From Pseudoduganella guangdongensis (GTDB lineage Bacteria; Pseudomonadota; Gammaproteobacteria; Burkholderiales; Burkholderiaceae_D): a stretch of 64,000 nt of DNA. A model generated the notes under the pieces. That model ran no database searches. It was not told the DNA's origin and saw nothing but the letters and a program-made list of their open reading frames with translations. The position numbers and the translations under genes are program-made. Of this stretch, positions 1 through 8,628 are shown piece by piece (the stretch's first letter is position 1; each line of letters starts with the position of its first letter). The stretch lies in NCBI RefSeq assembly GCF_009857475.1, contig NZ_WWCJ01000003.1, forward strand, positions 265,833-329,832. The letters run 5' to 3'.

Positions 1-748
1 GATCGTTGGATAATTTACGGTCAAACCGCTTTACGGACAGCGCCTTTTGATCCTCGAAAGTCAGAATCTCACTTTCGGCAACAGGTAGGCCAAATTTGTC
101 CATGATTTGCGAGCAGAGCCACTCGTTTTCGACCGAGGTGCGCATGTCCGCACGGCTGTTGCCCACAAGGCCAAGTGGCAGTTTCAGGATATGGGTGGTC
201 GGGGTACTTCCGATCGGGCGGAACCATTGTCCGTCGTGCCACAGAAGGGCGTTCTTCTCCTGGGCGCCGGCAATGGACAAGCGTAGGTCATCCCTGTGGT
301 CTTGGCGGCCCAGGCCCGCAGGCGCCGTCGTCGCGCGCAGCAACTCCGCGATCTCATGCTCGTCCAGCAAGTCGCCTTGAATGGAGAACAGATCGTCCGG
401 TGTTTCGTCCGGCGGCAGAAGTTGGGCTGCACCTACGCAGTCTCGTCCCAGCGCCTGCAGCAAGGCGAAAGGGGAGGTGCTTCCTGTGTTGTGCTTCTGC
501 GCCAGGCGCCGGCGAATGCGATCGCTATCAGGCAGTAGGTTGTCGAAATAGTTCGTAACCACGTCGCCCGAATACGGAGCGTTTGCCGCCGTGAAGGGCA
601 TCGACAAAGACAGAGGGCGCCGGTTCTCGTCTTCCAGCCATTCTTGGAAGTACGCGAACGTCGAGGTGTTTCGTTTGATTGTCCATTGGCCTACCGGGGT
701 GCCATTGAGCCAAACGTTGAGACTGCGCTGGATTCCACGTTGGGCCAT
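1..748 (-). CDS. hipA: HipA-family serine/threonine kinase toxin, partial (3' end outside window)
   Basis: Toxin kinase of a HipBA toxin-antitoxin pair; in the studied family it phosphorylates aminoacyl-tRNA synthetases and causes growth arrest. The visible 249 residues start with ATG at 748 and run off the window. Residues 10-110 form the N-terminal HipA domain (NVWLNGTPVG; YFDNLLPDSD). Residues 158-165 read SIAGAQEK, the flexible loop whose serine is autophosphorylated in E. coli HipA, followed by TPTTHILKLP typical of HipA. The catalytic core is mostly beyond the edge, so activity cannot be judged. The start lies 3 bases after the hipB stop, so the two genes form one operon. Confidence 0.93.
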   Translation of the reverse strand, partial: MAQRGIQRSLNVWLNGTPVGQWTIKRNTSTFAYFQEWLEDENRRPLSLSMPFTAANAPYSGDVVTNYFDNLLPDSDRIRRRLAQKHNTGSTSPFALLQALGRDCVGAAQLLPPDETPDDLFSIQGDLLDEHEIAELLRATTAPAGLGRQDHRDDLRLSIAGAQEKNALLWHDGQWFRPIGSTPTTHILKLPLGLVGNSRADMRTSVENEWLCSQIMDKFGLPVAESEILTFEDQKALSVKRFDRKLSND

Positions 749-751
749 GGT

Positions 752-1153
752 TCACCACTCGGTTGTGTCGCCGGCTTTTACTACTTTTGCAGGGGCTGCC
801 GCCATGCCAGGTTTTGTGTTCGTCGGTAAAACCTTGCCGGCCTGAGATCCTCGGCCTTCGACCTTCGCCTTCGCTTCTATGGACCTTCGTCGAGTACTCG
901 ATTTGGACTTCACCTGAAAGACTGGCAACGTATCCGGGTCGCTGTCGCTCACCTGAAGCTTGACGTTCATCAGCCGCAAAATGGTGAAGAGGCGGTCGAC
1001 GCTCGTCGACGCCAGGTTCGATTCGATCTGGGCGTAGCTCTGTTGGCTAATACCTAGTTTTTCAGCCATTGCCGCCTGGGTGAGATTTGCCTTCTTCCTG
1101 AAACCCTGGATGAGCGGCTTCAGGTGATCCAGCGTCTGGATTGTGAAGTCCAT
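752..1153 (-). CDS. hipB: HipB-like XRE antitoxin and repressor
   Basis: Antitoxin and autorepressor, 133 residues. The ATG at 1153 is preferred over an upstream frame extension because GGAGG stands just before it (GGAGGTAAAACT-ATG) and because operator sequence begins right upstream. Residues about 13-70 are a Cro/C1-type helix-turn-helix (LTQAAMAEKLGISQQSYAQIES), and the ASTSVDRLFTILRLM stretch is typical of HipB. The C-terminal 50 residues are Lys/Ser/Ala rich and end in Trp, longer than E. coli HipB (88 aa); a C-terminal tail ending in Trp is known to contact HipA in E. coli. It precedes hipA with a 3-base gap. Confidence 0.92.
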   Translation of the reverse strand: MDFTIQTLDHLKPLIQGFRKKANLTQAAMAEKLGISQQSYAQIESNLASTSVDRLFTILRLMNVKLQVSDSDPDTLPVFQVKSKSSTRRRSIEAKAKVEGRGSQAGKVLPTNTKPGMAAAPAKVVKAGDTTEW

Positions 1154-1180
1154 AGTTTTACCTCCGTAAATGCGCTTCCA

Positions 1181-1286
1181 TTTACAGTATATGGCCTGTA
1201 AATCGCGATTACAATGCAAGACATGTAAAGTGAAGAAATTACAGTGCTCAGAATGTATTTTACTTTTACAGCCTTTGAATTGTAAA
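1181..1286. promoter_or_regulatory. Four tandem HipB-type operators
   Basis: Four 22-bp inverted repeats with identical geometry, six-base half-sites separated by ten bases: 1181-1202 (TTTACA-N10-TGTAAA), 1208-1229 (ATTACA-N10-TGTAAA), 1238-1259 (ATTACA-N10-TGTATT) and 1265-1286 (TTTACA-N10-TGTAAA). Start-to-start steps are 27, 30 and 27 bases. They fill the region between the hipB start and the divergent AraC gene. E. coli hipBA also has four operators, although of different sequence, so autoregulation by HipB is the natural reading; binding itself is inferred. Confidence 0.85.
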
Positions 1287-1385
1287 TTGTGCTGGCCAGT
1301 ATCAAGGAAACACCGGTGACACCGAAGGGAGTGCAGGGGGGGGGCAAAGCTGTACTACTGGCGCCCCCGGTTTATACTTGCCGGC

Positions 1386-2408
1386 ATGCTCACCCGACAA
1401 CTCCTGTTCCTGTTCAGCGCCCTTGGTGCCATCAATGGCATCTTCTTGGCCATCTACTTTTTCAGGCGCCAGCCGAAACGCCTTTCCGATTGGATGCTTG
1501 GCGCGCTACTGTTGGCGATCGCCGTCCGTACGGCGAAATCCACGGTCCTGTTCTTCGATCCCACCATCGCCCTCGAGTTCAGGCAGTTAGGCTTGTCTGC
1601 CTGCCTGCTGATCGGGCCCTTGACCTATTTGTATGTGCGCTACTACCTGATCGAGCGCCAACAGGTTCCAGCGGACCAGCGCTGGCGCTGGCATCTTGGC
1701 CTGGCGTTCCTGATCATCGGCTTGGGCGTGCTATTTCCCTATGCCAGTTATCGCAGCATCTGGAGCAAGTCCAGTGATGTGATTCACATTTACTGGCTCG
1801 GTTACTTGCTGGCCGCAGCATGGGCATTGTGGCAGGCGCGCGCGCAGTTGAGGGAGGCGGGCGGTCAGGCATGGATGCCGCTTAGTGTGTTTGCCGGCAG
1901 CTTCCTTATTCTCGTCGCCTATGCCACTACGCCGCTCACCTCCTACATCGTTGGGGCGCTGTCATTTACTTTCTTGCTGCATATCGCTGTGCTGGTCTTC
2001 CTGCTCCGCAAGAGCGAAGCCGAGATGAAGGAGAAGTACCAGAACCGCAAATTGAGCGACGAGGATGCGCAGCAGATCCTGGCGGCTGTCGGTCAGCAGA
2101 TGCTGGAGCAGGAACTGCATTTGAATCCCAACCTGACCTTGGCCCAGCTCGCCCGGAAAACTGGACACCTGCCGGCGGAAGTGTCGCAAGCCCTGAACGC
2201 AAGGTTGAACAAGAGCTTCAGCGTGTACGTCAACGAGTTCCGCATTGCGGACGCGAAGAAGTTGCTGCTCGCCGAACCTCAGCTCAATCTGGAGTCCGTG
2301 GCGGAGCGCTGCGGCTTCAATTCCAGCTCCACCTTTTTCACCGCCTTCAAGAAAGTCGTTGGCCTAACGCCGGCACGATATCGCGCCGAATCGCGCCCTG
2401 CGGCCTGA
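1386..2408 (+). CDS. AraC-family regulator with N-terminal membrane domain
   Basis: Membrane-anchored transcription regulator, 340 residues. The first 210 residues hold about six or seven hydrophobic segments (for example LLFLFSALGAINGIFLAIYF at 6-25 and ALSFTFLLHIAVLVFLL near 195), then a charged linker (RKSEAEMKEKYQNRK). The C-terminal 110 residues are an AraC double helix-turn-helix ending with the classic ESVAERCGFNSSSTFFTAFKKVVGLTPARYR. This layout fits one-component sensors that read a signal at the membrane. It stands directly before an exported DJ-1/PfpI protein on the same strand, a plausible target. The signal is unknown. Confidence 0.9.
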   Translation: MLTRQLLFLFSALGAINGIFLAIYFFRRQPKRLSDWMLGALLLAIAVRTAKSTVLFFDPTIALEFRQLGLSACLLIGPLTYLYVRYYLIERQQVPADQRWRWHLGLAFLIIGLGVLFPYASYRSIWSKSSDVIHIYWLGYLLAAAWALWQARAQLREAGGQAWMPLSVFAGSFLILVAYATTPLTSYIVGALSFTFLLHIAVLVFLLRKSEAEMKEKYQNRKLSDEDAQQILAAVGQQMLEQELHLNPNLTLAQLARKTGHLPAEVSQALNARLNKSFSVYVNEFRIADAKKLLLAEPQLNLESVAERCGFNSSSTFFTAFKKVVGLTPARYRAESRPAA

Positions 2409-2413
2409 AAAAT

Positions 2414-2437
2414 ACTCCGGAATCGCGTTTCCGGAGT
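2414..2437 (+). terminator. Hairpin after the AraC gene
   Basis: A 9-bp perfect stem (ACTCCGGAA / TTCCGGAGT) with a 6-base loop begins six bases after the AraC stop codon. There is no T-run behind it, so it is either a weak or factor-assisted terminator or an mRNA 3'-end stabiliser. Confidence 0.4.
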
Positions 2438-2554
2438 TCGAATTCGCGATATTCCAGTGTTTTTGAGCATGCTTCGCCCGATGATTGACGTGCTAGGACG
2501 TGATGATTTCACCTCCCAGCGCTAATCAATTTGGGATCACGAGAGGATGACTTC

Positions 2555-3694
2555 ATGAACAAGGGATTTTTTATTCGCGTTTTTCTTTTATTTGCGCTCT
2601 TCGTTTGCACCACCCAAAGCCGTGCGGCGGCAAACGGAGATGAACAGGCCGCTGTTGCCCGGGCGGTGGGTCTGTATTTGACGGGCAGCAGTTTCAACGT
2701 TCAGGCGGACTTGCATAAGGCGTTCTACCCGAGCGCCCGCCTATATCTGGATGGGCCGGACAATGCGGTGCGGGAAATGTCGCCGCAGGAGTACGCAAAG
2801 CTATTCCCGTCCGAGAAGCAATCCCAGTTCAATGGCCGCATCGGGCGTTTAATCAGCATCGATATCACGGGCCAGCTTGCCACGGCCAAGGCGGAAATCC
2901 TGATGCCGAAGCAGGGCCGGCGCTATGTCGATGTCTTCCTGCTCCGGAAAGTGGAGGGCGAGTGGAAAATCATGAGCAAATCGGCGGTGCGAGCCGATGG
3001 TCCGCAGCATGGGCGCAAGGTGCTGTTCGTGCTGTCGAACGTGGCGCAATATCCGGGAACCAAGGTCAATGCAGGCAATAACTTTCCGGAGATCGCCTAC
3101 ACCTACGATGCCTTGGTCAAAGCCGGTTACGCGGTGGATTTCACCAGCCCCGATGGCGGTGCTGTACCGCTGGAGATGGTGATTACCTCAGACCCTATGC
3201 AGCGGCGCTATGTGTATGACAGCGACTTTATGTGGGGCCTGGCGAATACCCGCGCTGCCGCTGACCTTAAAGCGGCCGATTACGTCGCCATTGTTTATGT
3301 GGGCGGCGGTTCGGCAGTTGTGGGCATCTCCGAAAACGGCGCGATCCAGAAGCTGGCAAAGCAGATCTATGAAGAGCAGGGCGGGGTGATTGCGGCAATC
3401 TGTCATGGAACCGAAGGGATCTCGCAGCTCAAACTCAGCGATGGCTCTTTCCTAGGCCAAGGTAAGGTGATGACCAGTTTCCCGGATGCCTTCATCAACC
3501 GGGAATCTGCTGTTTTCAAGGCCTATCCGTTCTCAGCGGAAGGCAGTATCAAGCGCAACGGCGGTAAGTTCGTGCATGGCCCCAGGGATGGCAGTCATGT
3601 CGCCGTCGATGGGCGCTTGGTTACTGGCATGAATTGGGAGTCTTCCATTGGTGTGGCGAATGCAATGATCCGGCTGCTTGGGGATAAGAATTAG
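2555..3694 (+). CDS. Exported NTF2-like/DJ-1-PfpI fusion protein
   Basis: 379 residues. ATG at 2555 was chosen because GAGAGGA sits seven bases upstream; an in-frame TTG at 2531 has no such site. Residues 1-25 are a signal peptide ending AAA. Residues about 28-148 resemble an NTF2/lumazine-binding-like domain (WKIMSKSAVRADG). Residues 154-375 are a DJ-1/PfpI (class I glutamine amidotransferase-like) domain with the nucleophile elbow AICHGTEG (Cys283) and an acidic residue in NNFPEIAYTYDAL (Glu179). Family members are glyoxalases, proteases or chaperones; the substrate here is unknown. It follows the membrane AraC gene. Confidence 0.87.
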   Translation: MNKGFFIRVFLLFALFVCTTQSRAAANGDEQAAVARAVGLYLTGSSFNVQADLHKAFYPSARLYLDGPDNAVREMSPQEYAKLFPSEKQSQFNGRIGRLISIDITGQLATAKAEILMPKQGRRYVDVFLLRKVEGEWKIMSKSAVRADGPQHGRKVLFVLSNVAQYPGTKVNAGNNFPEIAYTYDALVKAGYAVDFTSPDGGAVPLEMVITSDPMQRRYVYDSDFMWGLANTRAAADLKAADYVAIVYVGGGSAVVGISENGAIQKLAKQIYEEQGGVIAAICHGTEGISQLKLSDGSFLGQGKVMTSFPDAFINRESAVFKAYPFSAEGSIKRNGGKFVHGPRDGSHVAVDGRLVTGMNWESSIGVANAMIRLLGDKN

Positions 3695-3785
3695 CACCGT
3701 TCTCTCCTGGCGCACTTTTACGTGGCCGCCTCACTTCGGGTCTGGCATGGCAAGCGATTGCTCGGGGATGGCGGCCATTCCAGGT

Positions 3786-4436
3786 TCATGGCGCAAGTAC
3801 TTGGTTCCATAGCCTCTTAAAGCGTGAAATTGCGGCGCGGTGTGCTTTGATTTTTTCGAAGTCAGTGCCAGCAGGATATTTGTAGAGGGTTGCCAGCACG
3901 TCCCAGAACGCGTACGAGATGGCTATCTCGCCGCTAAATCCTGTGAAGTGATTTTGCAAGCCCAATGCATGGCCGAATTCGTGAACGACGGTATCCTGGG
4001 AAATCCAACAGTCGCATTCTTCGCTGCCGTGCATGTTGTGGCCGATCTGAATGTACACCGGCTTTGTGCTGATATGGCCGCAGCCATCCGCTTTGATTTC
4101 GTTTCCATTGCCTGATACTGAGGTGACGTTTGCGACGTAGTTCTGGTAATCGGTTGTGTCGTTTAAAAACGATGTGCCAAACGAGACGTGGATGATAGCG
4201 TCATCCTCGTTCGCCTGCGTTAAACGTACGCCCACTTTTTTGTTAATGTCCCTGATTGCGCCCATGGTGTACGCATGCAGCGCTTTTTGCTTTGGGAATT
4301 TTGGGTCGGGCGAGGCAATGAAGACGGTGACCTCATCCGGCATGCGCGTTGTGCGACTGATTGGCGGATCTTCGAACTGATTGCTCGTCGTTAGCTTGTC
4401 CACGATCTCCGTGTCAGTGAAATGAACCCTTTGCAT
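3786..4436 (-). CDS. Putative zinc metallopeptidase (HExxH, metzincin-like)
   Basis: 216 residues, ATG at 4436, eight bases after the stop of the aspartyl protease gene, so very likely co-transcribed. The decisive motif is HEFGHALGLQNH (residues 152-163). In metzincins the third zinc ligand is the eleventh residue (HExxHxxGxxH); here that residue is Asn and a His follows one place later, an oddity. Cysteines cluster in EECDCW (140-143) with Cys119, suggesting a disulfide-stabilised extracytoplasmic protein, but no signal peptide is visible, so export is unclear. No assigned substrate. Confidence 0.7.
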   Translation of the reverse strand: MQRVHFTDTEIVDKLTTSNQFEDPPISRTTRMPDEVTVFIASPDPKFPKQKALHAYTMGAIRDINKKVGVRLTQANEDDAIIHVSFGTSFLNDTTDYQNYVANVTSVSGNGNEIKADGCGHISTKPVYIQIGHNMHGSEECDCWISQDTVVHEFGHALGLQNHFTGFSGEIAISYAFWDVLATLYKYPAGTDFEKIKAHRAAISRFKRLWNQVLAP

Positions 4437-4444
4437 CGAAGTCC

Positions 4445-5998
4445 TTATAGTTCAGTTTGCTTGAGGGCGGTGGTGCTTGCGCGGTGCTCGAAGCCGCTCG
4501 CCGGGCAAATGGCCAGTGCAGATTCGAACGATTGGCGGGCTGCACCCCGGTCGCCTTTCAGGCGCGCAGCCTGGGCGATGTAGTAGTGCGCTTCACATTC
4601 GCGGCTATTCGCCCGTCCTTCATCTTTGCGTGCGGTTTTCAACAGGCTGCTCGCGCTGCTTTCTCCCGCCAGAAACTCCATGATGGGCGTTGGCCAGCTT
4701 TCATCGTTGGCCCGCTTGAGGAATATCTTTAGCTCTTCTTGGGCCGTATGGGTCTCGCCATTCAGGGCAGTTGCGATGTAGGCTTCCAGTTCCGTGTATC
4801 GAGAGGATGAAACGCTTTGTGCCAGCTGGCGCAAGGCGGGTGCCGCAATTGCAAACTCGCCGTCGCTCAATTGTTGGTTGGCTTTCTGGAGGCGCGTCTT
4901 GAAATCACCCTTGGCGCCCGCTGTTTCGCGAAGTTTGGCTGCGCGCGCGGTATCTTGGGCGATGCCTTCGCCATTTTCCAGCCTCATTGCCAAGTGGGCC
5001 ATTGCGCCGGGGTTGCCTTGTGCTGCATCGATCTCTAGCCATTCCACGCGGTCGGCGATGGAAGTGATGAGTTTAAGCGGCGCCTTGTTTTCAAGGTAGA
5101 CCTTGCCCTGGCTGCGAGAAAACAGCACGCGGTGGCTGGCCAGAAAGTCTGTGCCAAGGATCATCTCTGTGCCGCGTGGGTCGGCGGTATTGTGGTTGAC
5201 TGTGGTCAGCGTGATTTTCAGGTTCTTGTGCGTGTCTTTGCCAATCCCCATTTCCGAGACCGGCACAATCCACGCTGCCAGTGAGCCTTCGCCTGCTCCT
5301 GTAACAGGCGTCCTCTCCATCGCTCCTGGCATGCTTGGGGTGATGCCCGCCCGGCGCGCAGCGTGGATGTCGATTAATGAGTAAGGTGCCCCAGTGTCGA
5401 TCAGGGTTCGCACTGGAACGGCATTGACGTTGACGTAAAAATGGGGGCGGGGATCACTGGCGTCGACAGGGGCATCGAGGACGGCGGCATTCGGTAGGAG
5501 GACCGTGTCTTTGCTGCAGTTACCCAGACGGTTGAACTGCAGCCGATGGGCGGCGAAGTCAATTTCAAGGTCTGCCTGCAGCAAGAAATCCACGCCAAGT
5601 ACGGCGCCGAACACGTCGTGTTGGCTCATCGCGGCTACGGGAAAGTTGGCTCTGATTGGCTTGGTATTTCCTACTGAAAATTCACTCACGGCGGTTGTGA
5701 AGCTTCGGCGTGTCAGTCCGCCCAAGCCAGCGGCGCCGCCTCGTTGCAGCCTGGCAGGGAGCTGAAGCAACTCGATACTGCGTGCTTTGATGAGTGTATA
5801 GGCTGCGCCAGTGTCTACCAGCATCGGAACCGTAAGACTGTTGATCTTGCCTTCGAGAACAGGGCGTGAGTACCAGCCCTGAATCTGCAGCGGTATCGGT
5901 TCGCCGCGGATGTATTCGCAGGTGGAGGGTGCGGCGGCAGTGACGGTTGTCGCGTAGAGCGTGGACACAATCGCCGCGGCGAGAAGTGCGTTGTGCAT
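4445..5998 (-). CDS. Exported tandem retropepsin-like aspartyl protease with Sel1/TPR tail
   Basis: 517 residues from the ATG at 5998; the frame extends to a TTG at 6007 but the ATG directly opens a signal peptide (residues 1-23). Two retropepsin-like domains follow: DTGAAYTL at 62-69 with GVDFL near 135, and DTGAPYSL at 201-208 with LGTDFL near 287. Eukaryotic pepsins also have two catalytic Asp motifs in one chain, so this may work as a monomer. Residues about 325-365 look like a Sel1-type repeat (AMAHLAMRLENGEGIAQDT) and the C-terminus is TPR-like. Both catalytic DTG motifs are intact. First gene of a two-protease operon. Confidence 0.82.
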   Translation of the reverse strand: MHNALLAAAIVSTLYATTVTAAAPSTCEYIRGEPIPLQIQGWYSRPVLEGKINSLTVPMLVDTGAAYTLIKARSIELLQLPARLQRGGAAGLGGLTRRSFTTAVSEFSVGNTKPIRANFPVAAMSQHDVFGAVLGVDFLLQADLEIDFAAHRLQFNRLGNCSKDTVLLPNAAVLDAPVDASDPRPHFYVNVNAVPVRTLIDTGAPYSLIDIHAARRAGITPSMPGAMERTPVTGAGEGSLAAWIVPVSEMGIGKDTHKNLKITLTTVNHNTADPRGTEMILGTDFLASHRVLFSRSQGKVYLENKAPLKLITSIADRVEWLEIDAAQGNPGAMAHLAMRLENGEGIAQDTARAAKLRETAGAKGDFKTRLQKANQQLSDGEFAIAAPALRQLAQSVSSSRYTELEAYIATALNGETHTAQEELKIFLKRANDESWPTPIMEFLAGESSASSLLKTARKDEGRANSRECEAHYYIAQAARLKGDRGAARQSFESALAICPASGFEHRASTTALKQTEL

Positions 5999-6090
5999 AG
6001 AAAGCAATGTTTATAGAAAGTATTTCTATATTAGCATTGTTGCCGCGTGTAATCAGATGGCACTGCCTACGCCCGCGCCTGCGCCGCAAT

Positions 6091-6870
6091 CTACGCCGCA
6101 AGACGTTCATGCGCGGTGCGGCGTGCGCGTTCCTGCAGCAGCACCCAGGCGCCAGTGCGGGCCACCGCCTCGCGCAGGGCCGGTGTATCGTCTTTGACCA
6201 GCACCTCCACATTCAGCGCGGCCGCTTGCGCCAGCACTTGCGTTAGTTCGGCGGCGCCTGCGCCGTGCAGGCTGGCGATGCGCACGTTGTCCACGCGGGC
6301 GTGGCCGAGGATGGAGGGCAGCTGCGTGGCGCTGGCCACCTTCACCGACACACGGAAGCCGTTGCGGCGGTAATTGTCAGCCACGTAGTTCAGCATCCAG
6401 TTCTGGCGCGCGTTCACGGAGGGCAGTTGCAGCACGATGCGTTCCAGCGGCAATCCGAGCGAGTCGAGGATGCGGCGGAAGGCCATGCCATGGTTGCTGC
6501 TGACAGCACTGAGCAACCTGTCGTGCACATTCAGGTGCAGCGTGCCGGCGTCGTCGCGGTGGAAGAAGTTGATGGCGTGGAGTGTGCGGCACAGGCGGTC
6601 CAGCGCCACCGATTCGTCGTCGCTGGCGGCCCCGTCCAGGTAGGACCAGAGCGGCAAGCCCTGGTCTTCCTCGCTGATGCCGCGTACGCGGCCGGCGTAG
6701 GCGGTGGTGACGCCGCTTTCCAGTTCGCGGATGGTGTGGAATGCGCTACCCAGCCAGCAGTTGAAGATGTGGCCTTCCACGTGGCCATCTTCGCCCAGGC
6801 GCAGGCTGCCTGGAGGCGTCTGGCCGTTTGCGAGGCGTTCAATATAGGCTTGCAGGGCTGGGTAGCGCAT
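6091..6870 (-). CDS. Degenerate EAL-domain protein
   Basis: 259 residues from ATG 6870, preceded by AAGGAG; the open frame extends further but overlaps the neighbouring GST gene. The fold resembles an EAL phosphodiesterase: an Asn-rich core strand (GTLHLNVHDRLLSAV), then PLERIVLQLPS and a late VRIASLHG strand. The ExLxR and DDFG metal- and cyclic-di-GMP-binding motifs are not found, so catalysis is unlikely; a sensory or protein-binding role as in YdiV-type proteins is more plausible. The GST gene ends 31 bases upstream on the same strand. Confidence 0.7.
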   Translation of the reverse strand: MRYPALQAYIERLANGQTPPGSLRLGEDGHVEGHIFNCWLGSAFHTIRELESGVTTAYAGRVRGISEEDQGLPLWSYLDGAASDDESVALDRLCRTLHAINFFHRDDAGTLHLNVHDRLLSAVSSNHGMAFRRILDSLGLPLERIVLQLPSVNARQNWMLNYVADNYRRNGFRVSVKVASATQLPSILGHARVDNVRIASLHGAGAAELTQVLAQAAALNVEVLVKDDTPALREAVARTGAWVLLQERARRTAHERLAA

Positions 6871-6901
6871 GTCGGCTCCTTGGAGTGCGTGGAGACTCAG
6901 T

Positions 6902-7633
6902 CTATGCTGCGGCCCCCTGCAAAGTGAACGAAGCTTTCGGCATATCCAACTGCGCAATATTCAGATGGCCCAGGAAGCTGCCGTTGCCGCGCGCATCGCC
7001 GTTCTTTTCGATCTGCAGCGCAAAGCGCACGGCCGGGTCGTCGGCCAGCTTGCGCATGTAGCGCGCCACGTTCGGGTAATTCTCTTCCAGCGTGAACACC
7101 TTGTGGTACTCAGCCCAGCGGCCAATCGCGTACAGGTAGGCGTCGGCGACGGTCGGTTTGTCGCCACCCAGCAGCCATTCGCGTTCGGACAACAGGGACT
7201 CGAGGTAGGCGTATTCCACGCGCACCGCGTCCTCGCCGTATTTGCGCAGCACGCTCTTCACGGTCGGGTCGTCAATGCCGGCGTCATACAGCTTCCACAG
7301 CGGGGCGAAGGCTGCGAACAAGTCGGTGACCAGGTAGGACAGCATGGAGGCCAGGCGGTCGGCATCGGGCGTGCCAGGTTCGAAGCCCAGGCCTTGCGCT
7401 ACGCCGCGTTGGCCGATGTGCTGCAGGATAGCCAGGCTTTCGGTCAGGCTGTCGCCGTTGGCGGTCAGCATGGCGGGCGTTTTCATGCGCGGATTGATGC
7501 GGGCGAATTGCTCGGGCCATTTGTCCATCATTTCAATGCGCACCAGGTGGTAGGGCTGGCCGAGCCATTCGGAGGCGATAACCGATGCCAGGGAGCAGCC
7601 GCTAGGTACGCCGTAAAAGATTACTGGTTTCAT
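6902..7633 (-). CDS. Glutathione S-transferase family protein
   Basis: 243 residues, ATG 7633 with GGAG upstream. Residues 1-80 are a thioredoxin-like GST N-domain (MKPVIFYGVPSGCSLASVI, cis-Pro region KTPAML, and SLTESLAILQHI for glutathione gamma-Glu binding). The helical C-domain carries KPTVADAYLYAIGRWA, the conserved N-capping motif region. Likely conjugates or reduces small electrophiles in the cytosol. Divergently oriented from the LysR gene 104 bases away, which is a candidate regulator. Confidence 0.88.
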   Translation of the reverse strand: MKPVIFYGVPSGCSLASVIASEWLGQPYHLVRIEMMDKWPEQFARINPRMKTPAMLTANGDSLTESLAILQHIGQRGVAQGLGFEPGTPDADRLASMLSYLVTDLFAAFAPLWKLYDAGIDDPTVKSVLRKYGEDAVRVEYAYLESLLSEREWLLGGDKPTVADAYLYAIGRWAEYHKVFTLEENYPNVARYMRKLADDPAVRFALQIEKNGDARGNGSFLGHLNIAQLDMPKASFTLQGAAA

Positions 7634-7737
7634 TCGTTTTCTCCATGTGGTGAGTTGGTAGGGGAAATATACGTGCGTGAACGATGCTCGAAAAGATGGT
7701 CTAGAATGGAAGGAAAGTCTCTATTTGTGGATGATGT

Positions 7738-8628
7738 ATGCGGAACCTGAACGACTACTACTTCTTTGTTCAAGTGGTGGAGCATGGTGGCTTTGCCCAG
7801 GCTGCGCGCCATACCGGCACGCCCAAATCAACGCTGGCCAAGCGCGTGGCGGCACTGGAGGCGGAGCTGGGCGTGCGGCTGATCCAGCGCACTTCGCGCC
7901 GCTTTACGGTGACGGAACTTGGCCAGGATTTTTATCGCCACGCATCGGCCATGCTGATCGAGGCCGACGCGGCGGAGGATGTGGTGAAAGGCCGCCTGGC
8001 GGAGCCGAGCGGCACGGTGCGTATTACGGCCTCGGTGCCCACGGCACAGACCATCCTGTCCAAGGTGCTGGCGCAGGTGGCGGTGGCGCACCCCAAGGTG
8101 TTTGTCTCGGTGCATGTCAGCGACCGTTTTGTCGATATTGTGCAGGAGGGCTTTGATATCGCGGTGCGCGACCATTTCGCGCCGCTGCCGGATTCTGGGC
8201 TGGTGCAGCGACGAGTAGGGAGCGAGCCTATCGTGCTGGTGGCGGCGCCGTCCTATCTGGCCGCGCGCGGCGAACCGCAATCCCCGCAAGACCTGGCGCA
8301 GCATGCGGGCCTGGTCAGCGTGATGGGCAGCGCGGCGTGGCAGCTCGAGGACGACGCTGGCGCCAGGGTGGAGGTGCTGCCGCAGGCGCGTATGCATGCC
8401 AACGAATCGTCAATGCTGGTGCAGGCGGCGCAGGCTGGTCTTGGCATTGCCTGCCTGCCATTGCGCATGTGCCGCGCGGCGTTGGACGCGGGGCTGGTGC
8501 GGCGCGTGCTGCCGGCCTGGCGGGCAGGTTCTGTCACGACCACGTTGCTTATGCCGCACCGGCGCGGCCAACTGCCATCGGTGCGGCTGGTGGCGGAGGC
8601 GATTTCTGCCGTTGGTGCTGCACAGTAG
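7738..8628 (+). CDS. LysR-family transcriptional regulator
   Basis: 296 residues. The N-terminal winged helix (LNDYYFFVQVVEHGGFAQAARHTGTPKSTLAKRVAALE, quoted in parts) and a two-lobed ligand domain are those of the LysR family, subgroup close to those controlling quinone or GST genes. Divergent from the GST gene, the usual LysR arrangement, so the GST is its probable target. Its last 80 bases overlap the convergent PepSY gene end. Confidence 0.92.
   Translation: MRNLNDYYFFVQVVEHGGFAQAARHTGTPKSTLAKRVAALEAELGVRLIQRTSRRFTVTELGQDFYRHASAMLIEADAAEDVVKGRLAEPSGTVRITASVPTAQTILSKVLAQVAVAHPKVFVSVHVSDRFVDIVQEGFDIAVRDHFAPLPDSGLVQRRVGSEPIVLVAAPSYLAARGEPQSPQDLAQHAGLVSVMGSAAWQLEDDAGARVEVLPQARMHANESSMLVQAAQAGLGIACLPLRMCRAALDAGLVRRVLPAWRAGSVTTTLLMPHRRGQLPSVRLVAEAISAVGAAQ

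Noticed and set aside
2531..2554. TTG start eight codons before the DJ-1 gene start
   Set aside because: The ATG at 2555 has the ribosome site and a proper signal peptide start.
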